This document shows, in pieces, positions 31,782 through 38,247 of a stretch of 39,996 nt of DNA (the stretch's first letter is position 1; every line of letters starts with the position of its first letter). The notes below the pieces were generated by a model that had not been told where the DNA came from, searched no databases, and saw only the letters and a program-made list of their open reading frames with translations. The position numbers were made by a program, and so were the translations under genes. Origin of the DNA: a virus; the IMG/VR virus record IMGVR_UViG_3300045996_000482, positions 1-39,996 of that record. One strand, given 5' to 3'.

Positions 31782-32053
31782 GACGCGCTCCCGGTGGCTT
31801 TGGCGATGGCGGCGCGGTACCGCATGAGTTGATGCCTAGCGCCGCGCAGGCTTGCGTCGCGCACCGCTCGCGCCTGAGAGACAAAGTCGGCAGGCATGCC
31901 GCGGGACCGCATTGCGAGTGCGGTTCGCTGGGCAGATTTCGCAGACAAGACGTCGGCGACGAAGTGGCGGCGGATCCTGTCCGCGTCCTCGTTCCAGCCG
32001 TCGCCCGGGTAGACCGGCGCGGGCTTCGCTTCGCTCTGTGCTCGGTTGTTCAT
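31778..32053 (-). CDS. First gene of the leftward early operon, 91 aa
   Basis: A basic helical protein (WNEDADRIRRHFVADVLSAK, then FVSQARAVRDASLRGARHQL). It begins 41 bp downstream of the operator cluster and is therefore the promoter-proximal gene of the leftward operon, a position that in lambdoid phages may hold early regulators such as N. It has Arg-rich segments, but no clear boxB hairpin is seen, so an N-like role is only a thought. Confidence 0.65.
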   Translation of the reverse strand: MNNRAQSEAKPAPVYPGDGWNEDADRIRRHFVADVLSAKSAQRTALAMRSRGMPADFVSQARAVRDASLRGARHQLMRYRAAIAKATGSAS

Positions 32054-32094
32054 CTCTTCCTCCGGTGCGTCAGTGGTGACGCGTTGGAAGAGAG

Positions 32095-32167
32095 CTTAGC
32101 ACGCTAAGTGAGTTTGCTAAGCGATAACCACTCAGCGCGCTAAGGTAATTCCGGTGAGCGTGCTAAG
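32095..32167. promoter_or_regulatory. Leftward operator region (OL-like)
   Basis: A perfect palindrome CTTAGCACGCTAAG (32095-32108) is followed by three related 14-mers: GTGAGTTTGCTAAG (32108-32121), CTCAGCGCGCTAAG (32131-32144) and GTGAGCGTGCTAAG (32154-32167). The last three are spaced exactly 23 bp, as in lambda OL/OR. The same motif recurs only at 34.1 kb. Repressor and Cro-like protein probably bind here and control the leftward operon and possibly the HEXXH gene. Confidence 0.8.
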
Positions 32168-32177
32168 GTGTGGCTGA

Positions 32178-32203
32178 CGAAAAAGCCCGCACGGGGCGGG
32201 CTT
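32178..32203 (-). terminator. Leftward intrinsic terminator of the lysogeny operon
   Basis: On the minus strand AAGCCCGC, loop CCCGT, GCGGGCTT and a run of T form a terminator. It would stop transcripts of the repressor operon before they enter the leftward early promoter region. Read rightward the hairpin lies in the leader of the HEXXH gene, without a T run. Confidence 0.7.
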
Positions 32204-32215
32204 GTGGGAGACGCG

Positions 32216-32614
32216 ATGTGGATTGACCGGAGCCTGCTACAGGGGCCGCGGGTGGCTGTAGTGACTAGCCAGCGTCAGTACCTGGCGGTGCTTCGCAGCA
32301 TCGACTACAAGGAGCCGGACGAGTTTTGCCCCGCGAGGATGCTGGCCTGCGTCCACTCATTCGAGGCTGCTGGGGAGTTGGTGTGCGTGGTGGGAATCAA
32401 TCTCCCAAGGACGCGCGCCATGGACTCGATTGACGTCGCGGCGCTACTGGTGCACGAGGCTGTGCACGTCTGGCAGCGCACGCGGGACGCCATAGGAGCA
32501 GACGGGGTAGGTCGCGAGCTGGAAGCTTACGCCGTCCAGAACATCGCGGCCGGGATCATGCGCGCCTACGTCAAGGCTTCTTCTTCGGTGGCGGCGGCGG
32601 TGACGGGACCTTGA
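32216..32614 (+). CDS. HEXXH protein, putative zinc metallopeptidase
   Basis: A 132-aa protein with ALLVHEAVHVWQRTRDAIGA: H-E-x-x-H is the zinc motif, and the Glu in GRELEAYAVQNIAAG is a likely third ligand. GGGAG stands 5 nt before ATG 32216. It lies just right of the operator cluster, reads toward the lysogeny operon, and overlaps the 47-aa gene tail by 44 bp. In ImmR/ImmA systems a HEXXH protease removes a repressor without a self-cleaving domain; the neighbouring repressor has none. The link is inferred. Confidence 0.7.
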   Translation: MWIDRSLLQGPRVAVVTSQRQYLAVLRSIDYKEPDEFCPARMLACVHSFEAAGELVCVVGINLPRTRAMDSIDVAALLVHEAVHVWQRTRDAIGADGVGRELEAYAVQNIAAGIMRAYVKASSSVAAAVTGP

Positions 32615-32714
32615 TCCGCTCCACGACAGAGCCCTTCTTGTCTCGCTCAGCATCCTTCACCGGCTTGAAATGCCCAGTTTCGGCGTCTCGCCCAATTTTC
32701 CGTGTCGTCGCCAT
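32571..32714 (-). CDS. Last gene of the lysogeny operon, 47 aa
   Basis: GGAG lies 7 nt before ATG 32714. A basic protein with ATTRKIGRDAETGHFKPVKD and a Pro/Lys tail (VPSPPPPPKKKP). Similar small proteins with TxRKIGRDAxTGxFxPVxxA motifs are frequent in bacteria and phages. Its tail overlaps the convergent HEXXH gene by 44 bp. Confidence 0.65.
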   Translation of the reverse strand: MATTRKIGRDAETGHFKPVKDAERDKKGSVVERIKVPSPPPPPKKKP

Positions 32715-32752
32715 TCGCGATCTCCAGATGAAGCCCGGTAGCGCCGGGCGCG

Positions 32753-32980
32753 CTACTGCCTGGTTCTGCACCCGCGCATGTCGCGCCTGGTCTTCTCTTT
32801 GTGCGCCTCGACCGTCAGCCATTGCATGTTGTCCGGCGTGTCCGGGCCACCGCACTTGAGCGCATGGATGTGGTCGACCTGCCAGCCTGGGCAGGCGCCG
32901 CGAGGCGCGCCCGTGACGGGGCAGGGGTGCTGCCGCTTGAAAGCGTAGATGGCGGAGGCGTTACGCCTCGTGCGGGTAGC
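32753..32980 (-). pseudogene. HNH endonuclease domain without a start codon, in frame after a TGA
   Basis: Seventy-five codons follow the TGA of the secreted protein in the same frame. They encode an HNH module: HPCPVTGAPRGACPGWQVDH, then IHALKCGGPDTPDNMQWLTV and EAHKEKTR, with the His pair and Asn of the fold. No ATG, GTG or TTG precedes the domain in this frame; the first Met is inside it. Related small HNH proteins often have signal peptides. Either the domain is made by readthrough of the TGA (a 6-bp hairpin starts 11 nt after it), or it uses a rare start, or it is a relic. Confidence 0.7.
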
Positions 32981-33283
32981 TCACGGCTTTGGTTCTACGC
33001 TGATGCGTTCGTCTATGGGGTTGATGTAGGGGATGGCTTGCAGGCCGCGACCTATCTGCTCCCCTTTGTCGTCGGTTCGCATAACTACCTGCCACAGCCT
33101 TCCTGTCTTTGTGTCGAGCATGAACTGGTCGGCGCGCCAGTCCGAAACCTGGCCAAACACGAAGCGGCCTCCCTCGGTCTGCAAAACCTTCGGCGCGACT
33201 GTTGTTGGAGCCGCCGCCTTTTCTTGCGCCATGGCAGGAAACGCCACCAGCGCAGCAAGAACAACCGATACACAGTGCTTCAT
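32981..33283 (-). CDS. Secreted protein of the lysogeny operon
   Basis: A 100-aa protein with a clear signal peptide (MKHCVSVVLAALVAFPAMAQ, cleavage after AMA). The mature part is beta-rich (GGRFVFGQVSDWRADQFMLD, then TGRLWQVVMRTDDKGEQIG). GGGGAGGAA precedes the start; the ATG just upstream at 33286 lies too close to it. Being in the repressor operon, it is probably made in lysogens and may change the cell envelope or exclude other phages. It ends at TGA, followed in frame by the HNH domain. Confidence 0.75.
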   Translation of the reverse strand: MKHCVSVVLAALVAFPAMAQEKAAAPTTVAPKVLQTEGGRFVFGQVSDWRADQFMLDTKTGRLWQVVMRTDDKGEQIGRGLQAIPYINPIDERISVEPKP

Positions 33284-33540
33284 CATTCCTCCCCGAAAAC
33301 GCGTTTCATCATCCCGTACCAGAGCGCCCCGGCCATCTGGCCCGCGAAGCCTGGATTGCGGTGAGCCTCGCCACAGGCACTGTAGAAGTACCGGCGGTCC
33401 TCTTCCATTGCGGCATAGGTCAGGCCGATGATCTCTCCAGCTTCGGCCCGCCTCAATAGCGTGCGGATGCAGGTAACCGTGTCGCTGGAGACGCGCCGCG
33501 TCCGTAGCTGTACGAGCTGGAATGGCCGGGCGCGACTCAC
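33283..33540 (-). CDS. Hypothetical protein downstream of the repressor
   Basis: An 85-aa protein starting at GTG 33540, which overlaps the repressor stop (GTGA) with AAGGGGG upstream. The core, LRRAEAGEIIGLTYAAMEED, then YFYSACGEAHRNPGFAGQMA, is a recurring motif of small phage proteins of unknown function found near repressors. Soluble. Probably produced in lysogens with the repressor. Confidence 0.7.
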   Translation of the reverse strand: MSRARPFQLVQLRTRRVSSDTVTCIRTLLRRAEAGEIIGLTYAAMEEDRRYFYSACGEAHRNPGFAGQMAGALWYGMMKRVFGEE

Positions 33541-34064
33541 GCTACCCCCTTCTTGCTGCGCCGCGACGTAGCCTTTACGACTACGCCAGATTGGCCCACA
33601 TGGCGGTGTCTCCCCGCCTGCTGGTCCTCCGTCTCCATCTCTTCCGCCTGGTCCGCTTGGTTCGGTTCTGTCCACGTTTTCACCTCCACAGTGACCCCGG
33701 GCAGCTTCGACGCTTCGACCATTCGCAGCAAAAGAGCGGCCTCGGGATGTGCAAGGTTCGCCGAAATAACCGCAATCTTTTTAGGTGTTTCCGATGTGTA
33801 TCTATCTTGCCGAGGCTCACTCTCTGAGCTACCCCGGGGGGACCCTTCCAGTTGGCGCGGTCCTTTGCCTTCCGCCCACCACTCCGCGCGCCAGCCGGTA
33901 AGCCGGACCAAACCAAGGACGGACTCGGCCTTTAGCCTCTGAGTCGTGGTTAGCCACTGGGAGACGGCCCCGGAGGTCACGCCAGCAGCAGCCGCGAGTT
34001 GGGCGTTAGTGAAGCCCGCCTCCAGGGCTTTTTCCGTGCGCTGCTTGAGTGTGAGCATTTTCAT
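33537..34064 (-). CDS. CI-like repressor without S24 peptidase domain
   Basis: A 175-aa protein (or 173 from the second ATG). Residues about 3-50 form an HTH (LKQRTEKALEAGFTNAQLAA, then AAGVTSGAVSQWLTTTQRLK), followed by LVRLTGWRAEWWAEGKGPR, a pattern common after phage repressor HTHs. The C-terminus (IAVISANLAHPEAALLLRMV and a charged tail) has no S/K peptidase motifs, so self-cleavage is unlikely. It is divergent from the Cro-like gene across operators. No Shine-Dalgarno is visible; the message may be leaderless. Confidence 0.82.
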   Translation of the reverse strand: MKMLTLKQRTEKALEAGFTNAQLAAAAGVTSGAVSQWLTTTQRLKAESVLGLVRLTGWRAEWWAEGKGPRQLEGSPRGSSESEPRQDRYTSETPKKIAVISANLAHPEAALLLRMVEASKLPGVTVEVKTWTEPNQADQAEEMETEDQQAGRHRHVGQSGVVVKATSRRSKKGVA

Positions 34065-34067
34065 TAT

Positions 34068-34123
34068 TTGAGCAGGCTTAACGCTTAGTGCGCTTGCGGC
34101 CGAATGGCTTAGTGCGCTAAGAT
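34068..34123. promoter_or_regulatory. Rightward operator region (OR-like) and cro promoter
   Basis: A perfect palindrome CTTAGTGCGCTAAG (34108-34121) and a related CTTAGTGCGCTTGC (34084-34097) lie 24 bp apart; a weaker match (TTGAGCAGGCTTAA) is at 34068-34081. A weak promoter TTGCGG (34094-34099), 18 bp, TAAGAT (34118-34123) overlaps the palindrome. Its start point would be almost at the Cro ATG. The minus strand has AATAAT just before the repressor ATG. The motif matches the sites at 32.1 kb. Confidence 0.75.
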
Positions 34124-34130
34124 GCGCCGC

Positions 34131-34331
34131 ATGAAGAAGTCCGAAGCCATCGATCTGCTCGGCGGCACCACTTCTGCGGCGGCTAAGGCAATCGGCATCT
34201 CGCCGTCCGCCGTCTCTCAGTGGCCCGACGACGAAGACCTCTCCGACGCCATCCGCGACCGTGTTCAGGCAGCGCTCTGGCGCCGCCAGCACGACCGGCG
34301 CGATGCCCGCGAAGAAGCCAAGGCCGCCTGA
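34131..34331 (+). CDS. Cro-like / YdaS-like HTH protein
   Basis: A 66-aa protein from ATG 34131 (an in-frame ATG at 34122 is an alternative). The HTH is AIDLLGGTTSAAAKAIGISP, then SAVSQWPDDEDLSDAIRDRV, the YdaS/Cro type. It is divergent from the repressor and would shut off repressor synthesis during lytic growth. No ribosome site precedes it, which fits a leaderless transcript. Confidence 0.8.
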   Translation: MKKSEAIDLLGGTTSAAAKAIGISPSAVSQWPDDEDLSDAIRDRVQAALWRRQHDRRDAREEAKAA

Positions 34332-34334
34332 GCC

Positions 34335-34508
34335 ATGGAAACCCCCCTCGTGCCCTGCACGGGCCAACCCGCCCCCGACAACCGCGAGCACTGGCCCTGC
34401 GCTGACTGCAAGCGCCTGGCGCCCGTTGGCGTGGTTCCTGTGATGCCCATTGCCCCAGCGGTTCAGTTCGCGGATGGCATGGCGTTCTGCGGCAACAAGC
34501 AGGAGTAG
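34335..34508 (+). CDS. 57-aa Cys-containing protein
   Basis: A small protein with HWPCADCKRLAP and a later AFCGN. C-x2-C suggests a zinc knuckle. It starts 4 bp after the Cro stop and lacks a clear ribosome site. Early rightward operon. Not recognised. Confidence 0.55.
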   Translation: METPLVPCTGQPAPDNREHWPCADCKRLAPVGVVPVMPIAPAVQFADGMAFCGNKQE

Positions 34509-34516
34509 GGCGTGGG

Positions 34517-34612
34517 TCATAACACCTGGCCTTTCCGCAGCATCTTCGCCAGCTTGGCGATGAGCGCTCGCACCTTGGCCAGGTCTGCGGCCTGCCGTTC
34601 CGTTTCCGTCAT
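34517..34612 (-). CDS. Possible 31-aa antisense protein
   Basis: ATG 34612 is preceded by GAGGTG at 5 nt. It encodes MTETERQAADLAKVRALIAK, then LAKMLRKGQVL, an amphipathic helix. It lies on the minus strand in a 240-bp gap between the 57-aa gene and the CII-position gene. The same frame is open back to 34756. The place recalls antisense transcripts near cII in lambdoid phages, but the coding status is unsure. Confidence 0.35.
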   Translation of the reverse strand: MTETERQAADLAKVRALIAKLAKMLRKGQVL

Positions 34613-34748
34613 TCGTTCACCTCGCAGTCTTCGTGCTGTGTCTGTTGCCAAGCGCGCCGTCGGCGCGGCCGACTCCCCCGCGTTGGGCGGGGCGTGCGGC
34701 TTCGGGCACAGCACAAAGCCTGCTTTTTCAACCGCGATGGGAGTCGTG

Positions 34749-35195
34749 ATGTCCATGGACCGCAGTTTTGAACCAATCGATAGGCAACTCGGAGCAACTA
34801 CTGAAAACCATTGGCGGCAAGTGCCTATGTCGATGCTTTCAGAGGTTGCCGAACTTCAAGCGCTACCCCTTGGCCTGCTGTCCTCTGCGACCTTCAATGG
34901 ATGCTTGAACGAGGCGGCCCGCCACAGCGGCATGGACGATCACGAGATTGCCGAGTCGTGCCACGTCAGTGCGGGTTACTTCAGCCGCTTCATGCGCAGC
35001 GTTGGCGTGCAGCAGGCAAAGCGCTTGGTCGCGTTCATGCGCGCCACGCGCAGCTTGGCGCCGCTTCAGTGGATGGCCCACCAGATGGGCTGTGACGTGG
35101 TTCTCCGGTCAGCCATGGCGGCTGAACTGGCCGCAGCCCGCGCCAAGGTGGCCGAACTGGAGCGCAACGCCTTCCCACGCCAGGCACGCGCCTAA
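34749..35195 (+). CDS. Regulator-like protein in the CII position
   Basis: A 148-aa protein. GGGAG stands 5 nt before ATG 34749. The centre, MDDHEIAESCHVSAGYFSRF, then MRSVGVQQAKRLVAFMRATR, has an HTH-like look, followed by LAPLQWMAHQMGCDVVLRSA and a C-terminal coiled coil (AAELAAARAKVAELERNA). Second or third gene after cro is where cII lies in lambdoid phages, so it may decide lysis or lysogeny. This is by position. Confidence 0.7.
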   Translation: MSMDRSFEPIDRQLGATTENHWRQVPMSMLSEVAELQALPLGLLSSATFNGCLNEAARHSGMDDHEIAESCHVSAGYFSRFMRSVGVQQAKRLVAFMRATRSLAPLQWMAHQMGCDVVLRSAMAAELAAARAKVAELERNAFPRQARA

Positions 35196-35211
35196 ACCCC
35201 CAGGCACGCCA

Positions 35212-35328
35212 ATGCAAACGCGCAAAACCTTCTGCCGCCCTTACCGATTTCCGCCCGCCCAGGGCAAAGCGGGCCAGCGTTTTTGCGCAGCTCGCGGCCA
35301 TCAGGCAACCACCGTTCCCACGGAGTAA
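35212..35328 (+). CDS. Possible 38-aa protein
   Basis: ATG 35212 to TAA 35328, basic (MQTRKTFCRPYRFPPAQGKA). The last codons carry the GGAG used by the next gene. GCCCGC (35253-35258) and GCGGGC (35269-35274) followed by TTTTT five bases later could be a weak terminator in the same interval, as in early-operon tR sites. Coding status unsure. Confidence 0.35.
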   Translation: MQTRKTFCRPYRFPPAQGKAGQRFCAARGHQATTVPTE

Positions 35329-35332
35329 CGCG

Positions 35333-35536
35333 ATGAAAACCCAAGCTGAGAAGCTGTTGCACCACTTGCGCCGCCGACCCATGACCTACATGGAGTTGAT
35401 CTCGCTGGGCATCAGCGTGTGCCCCTGGCGCCGGTTGTCACCCGATGAAGTCGAGCCGCACCTTCGGCCTGGCGAAAAGATCAGCCGCAAGCTCAATGGC
35501 CGCGGCCTGGTGACGCTGCGCGTGGTGCGGGGCTGA
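35333..35536 (+). CDS. Small winged-HTH-like protein
   Basis: A 67-aa protein: KTQAEKLLHHLRRRPMTYME, then LISLGISVCPWRRLSPDEVE, and a final beta strand (GRGLVTLRVVRG). The pattern of helix, PMTYMELIxxGIxxCPxRRL is common in phage DNA-binding proteins near replication genes. GGAG is 7 nt before ATG 35333. Confidence 0.7.
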   Translation: MKTQAEKLLHHLRRRPMTYMELISLGISVCPWRRLSPDEVEPHLRPGEKISRKLNGRGLVTLRVVRG

Positions 35537-35628
35537 CCATGTTTGGCACGGCTAGGGTAGCTCCCGAAAAGGCGGTCTTCCGGCCCGCCCTGCCGATCGC
35601 CATCTCGCCGGGTCTGAACGGAACAGAC

Positions 35629-36201
35629 ATGAAGAAACCAACGTACATCGAACTCTTGCGCGATCCGCGCTGGCAGAAGAAGCGCCTGCTGAAGCTCGAA
35701 GCCGCTGGCTGGCACTGTGAGCGCTGCTGCGACGGATCAACGATGCTTCAAGTGCACCACAAGCGCTACATCAAAGGCCGCATGCCTTGGGAGTACGACG
35801 ACGCCGAATTGGCCGTTTTGTGTGAGCCGTGCCACGAGGCGGAACACGAGGACAAGGAGTCTCGCACCACGTTGCTCGCCAGGCTTGCGGTGGACGGGCC
35901 TGTCAGCGTCGAAGACTTCTTCGCGTTCGGCGCCGGGGCGGTGTCAATTTTTGACTGGCTGCTTGACCCCGTTGTCGCCTCGATATTCCAGCAGATCAAC
36001 GAGGACAAGAAGCTCCAGTTTCAGGCTGGTCGGGTAGCAAACCTGCTCTCGGAGATCCTCATTCGAACCGAGATACCTAACGTGCGGGTGGGCATGGAAC
36101 AGGTGGCGGAGTTGTTCCATGGGAACGAAGACTTCCTGCTGGAGTTTCTAGCCTTGCTCAGCAAGCATGGCATCGAGGGAGCGCGGCCCCGCAATGCCTA
36201 A
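35629..36201 (+). CDS. HNH endonuclease domain protein
   Basis: A 190-aa protein from ATG 35629 (an in-frame ATG at 35539 would add 30 residues). The HNH core is CERCCDGSTMLQVHHKRYIK, then GRMPWEYDDAELAVLCEPCH, with two C-x2-C pairs and the VHH motif. The N-terminus (YIELLRDPRWQKKRLLKLEA) is typical. The C-terminal 100 residues are helical with no known domain. It may nick phage or host DNA in replication, or be mobile. Confidence 0.85.
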   Translation: MKKPTYIELLRDPRWQKKRLLKLEAAGWHCERCCDGSTMLQVHHKRYIKGRMPWEYDDAELAVLCEPCHEAEHEDKESRTTLLARLAVDGPVSVEDFFAFGAGAVSIFDWLLDPVVASIFQQINEDKKLQFQAGRVANLLSEILIRTEIPNVRVGMEQVAELFHGNEDFLLEFLALLSKHGIEGARPRNA

Positions 36202-37015
36202 TCGAATTATCCGCGAAGGCATCCTGACGAGCCCGCGCGTTGCGCGGCTCGGCTGGGCCGAGGAAGTCTTCTACCGACGCCTCATGTCGGTGGTCGATGA
36301 CTTCGGGCGCTACTACGCGGATCACGGGATGCTGCGCGCTGCGTGCTACCCCAGGCAACTCAACAAGGTTTCCGACTCGGACGTAGGGAAGTGGCTGTGC
36401 AGTTGCACGGCTGCGGCCCTTGTAAGGGTGTACCCGGCTAAGGACGGGGAGCGCTACCTTCAGTTGCTTGACTTCCGCCAGCAGACGCGAGCAAAGGCTA
36501 GCAAGTTCCCGGACCCGCTAAGCGAATGCGCAGCAGATGCTACGCAAGTGCCAATCGAGGGCCAAGCATCTGCACCCGTATTCGTATTCGGAGACGTAGT
36601 CGAAGTCGAAGTCGAAACACCCCCCACCCCCTCTGCCGAGGGGGAGCCATCCCGCTTCGAGGAATTCTGGGGACTCTGGCCAGCCCACAAACGCAAGGTT
36701 GCCAAGGACCAATGCGAAAAAAAGTGGGGGTCCAAGGAATGCGACGCTATCGCCGAGCGGGTTCTCTCCGCACTCAAGGCGTTCAAGCTGTCCGATGACT
36801 GGCGCAAGGACGGCGGCGAATTCATCCCATCCCCGCTGGTTTGGTTGAACCAGGCCCGCTGGGAAGCCCACGTCGAAACAGCGGCGCCGAGCAACGCCGA
36901 CGAAAGCATCGCCGCCGCCCAGCGATGGATGGCTGAGCAGCGCCTGACTCCCGAGCAGATCGAAGCCAACAAGGCCGCCGCACGCGCCCTGCGCGAACGA
37001 AAGCAAGCAGCATGA
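36194..37015 (+). CDS. Phage replication protein (initiator-like)
   Basis: A 273-aa protein. The N-terminal domain (RIIREGILTSPRVARLGWAE, then EVFYRRLMSVVDDFGRYYAD and AACYPRQLNKVSDSDVGKWL) is a winged-helix module found at the start of many phage replication proteins. An acidic linker with a GAAGTCGAAGTCGAAGTCGA-type repeat (VEVEVE) follows, then a C-terminal module (FEEFWGLWPAHKRKVAKDQC) frequent in replication/helicase-loading proteins. No DnaB- or DnaC-like gene is seen, so host helicase is probably used. Confidence 0.75.
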   Translation: MPNRIIREGILTSPRVARLGWAEEVFYRRLMSVVDDFGRYYADHGMLRAACYPRQLNKVSDSDVGKWLCSCTAAALVRVYPAKDGERYLQLLDFRQQTRAKASKFPDPLSECAADATQVPIEGQASAPVFVFGDVVEVEVETPPTPSAEGEPSRFEEFWGLWPAHKRKVAKDQCEKKWGSKECDAIAERVLSALKAFKLSDDWRKDGGEFIPSPLVWLNQARWEAHVETAAPSNADESIAAAQRWMAEQRLTPEQIEANKAAARALRERKQAA

Positions 37016-37266
37016 CCAAGTTCGAAGCACACACCCTGCTCACTGCGGCCAGCAATGGCGCGCTGGTGAGCAAGCACCAGATCACCGCGGCCCTGATCGT
37101 CACCGGCGACCTGTTGCCGATCGCAAGGCATGTCCGACAGTCGGTCGCCACCGAGATTCAGGTGCCGGACTCCATTCCGGTCTGGCAGGTGCCGGCCAAG
37201 TTGATCCCGCAGGGGCCGCGCACGGTGCTGCCGCTGCCTTTCGCTGCCAACGGGTACATCGGATGA
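37012..37266 (+). CDS. Hypothetical 84-aa protein
   Basis: ATGA overlaps on both sides. A helical N-terminus (KFEAHTLLTAASNGALVSKH) and a C-terminal strand-rich part (RTVLPLPFAANGYIG). Soluble. Not recognised. Confidence 0.65.
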   Translation: MTKFEAHTLLTAASNGALVSKHQITAALIVTGDLLPIARHVRQSVATEIQVPDSIPVWQVPAKLIPQGPRTVLPLPFAANGYIG

Positions 37267-37439
37267 GCGACACCCCCAAAGCCCGCCGCACGGACGGCGC
37301 CGAGTACACCCCGACGCACCCGCAGTTCATCGGCAACGGCTTCATGCGGTCTTGCGCCAAGTGCGGCAAGTTCAAGGCGCAGAAAGAGGGCTGGAAGAAG
37401 AAGCCCATCGGCATGTGCTGCCCGGAGTGCGTGAAGTGA
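37263..37439 (+). CDS. 58-aa zinc-ribbon-like protein
   Basis: A small protein with MRSCAKCGKFKAQKEGWKKK and MCCPECVK: C-x2-C twice, a probable zinc ribbon. ATGA overlap with the gene before and GTGA overlap with the gene after. Confidence 0.68.
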   Translation: MSDTPKARRTDGAEYTPTHPQFIGNGFMRSCAKCGKFKAQKEGWKKKPIGMCCPECVK

Positions 37440-37684
37440 GCCGCGGCCGCCCAGTCGTCCAGCGCGACAACCCGTGGAACCTGAGCCCGAGCGAGTCCCA
37501 GGCGCTTGATCTGGTGCTGAAGCACCGCGGCGCGAAGATGGCCGCGCACGCCGAGGGCATCTCAGAGAAAACGGTCGAGTCCCAACTGCGCCGGGCCCGC
37601 GAGCGCATGGGGGCACCGCAATACGACCGGCTGGGCTACCTCCTGGACTGGCAGCGCTGGCGGCTGACGGGGGCTCCGGCATGA
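37436..37684 (+). CDS. LuxR/GerE-like HTH protein, paralogue 1
   Basis: An 82-aa protein starting at GTG within GTGA. NPWNLSPSESQALDLVLKHR, then GISEKTVESQLRRARERMGA, is a GerE-type HTH; the tail is LLDWQRWRLTG. It shares the frame NPW-x-L...MG...L-x-W-x-RW-R with the protein at 38238, so both arose by duplication. Probable DNA-binding regulator of the early right operon. Confidence 0.75.
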   Translation: MSRGRPVVQRDNPWNLSPSESQALDLVLKHRGAKMAAHAEGISEKTVESQLRRARERMGAPQYDRLGYLLDWQRWRLTGAPA

Positions 37685-38247
37685 GCCACCGCAAAGACGG
37701 CGTTCGATCGCTCGAAACCCTGAAGGACCGCTGCCGGGTCAACGAGCATTCCGGCTGCTGGGTGTGGGCCGGCGCGGTGACCGGCGGCAAGGTGCCCTGC
37801 GTGGCAGTTGCTGCTGGCCTGGTGGGCAACGACAAGCGCATGACCTGTGCTGCGTACAAGCTGGGGTGGCTCCTGGCCGGCCGGACGCTAAAGCCCGGGC
37901 AGATGCTGGTCCGCAAGGTTTGCTGCACCGAGCCCCTGTGCGTGTGGCCCGACCACCGCCAGCGCGGCAACCGCAGCTCAGTGAACCGCAACGCGGCCAA
38001 GCGCGGAAGCTACATGTCGCAGGCTAGGACCGAGAAGCTGTGGGCCAGCCGCCGGAAGCAGGCCATCACGGTCGAGGCGGTGACCCAACTGGAATCGCTG
38101 CTGGCTGAGGGAATGAGCGCGAGCGCGGCTGCGGCCCAGGTCGGCTGCGACAAGGACACCGCCGCCAAGGTGCGCGACGGCCGGCACATGCACCAACGCC
38201 GCACCGGCGCGGCAAGCGTTTTCACGTGGAGGCCAGGATGCGCGTAA
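37681..38247 (+). CDS. Degenerate HNH-type protein with C-terminal HTH
   Basis: A 188-aa protein. The N-terminal part (NEHSGCWVWAGAVTGGKVPC, later RKVCCTEPLCVWPDHRQRG) matches small HNH proteins with GCWxWxG and CxxxxCVxPxH. The His pair normally before the Cys cluster is replaced by V-R-K, so nuclease activity is doubtful. The C-terminal part (LAEGMSASAAAAQVGCDKDT) is an HTH. It may act as a DNA-binding protein. It lies between the two GerE-like paralogues. Confidence 0.7.
   Translation: MSHRKDGVRSLETLKDRCRVNEHSGCWVWAGAVTGGKVPCVAVAAGLVGNDKRMTCAAYKLGWLLAGRTLKPGQMLVRKVCCTEPLCVWPDHRQRGNRSSVNRNAAKRGSYMSQARTEKLWASRRKQAITVEAVTQLESLLAEGMSASAAAAQVGCDKDTAAKVRDGRHMHQRRTGAASVFTWRPGCA

Noticed and set aside
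31778-32053. Lambda N-like antiterminator
   Set aside because: Arg-rich helix and promoter-proximal place are suggestive, but no boxB hairpin or typical N sequence was found.
33537-34064. LexA-like S24 domain in the repressor
   Set aside because: No Ser/Lys catalytic motifs or Ala-Gly cleavage site; the C-terminus is short and charged.
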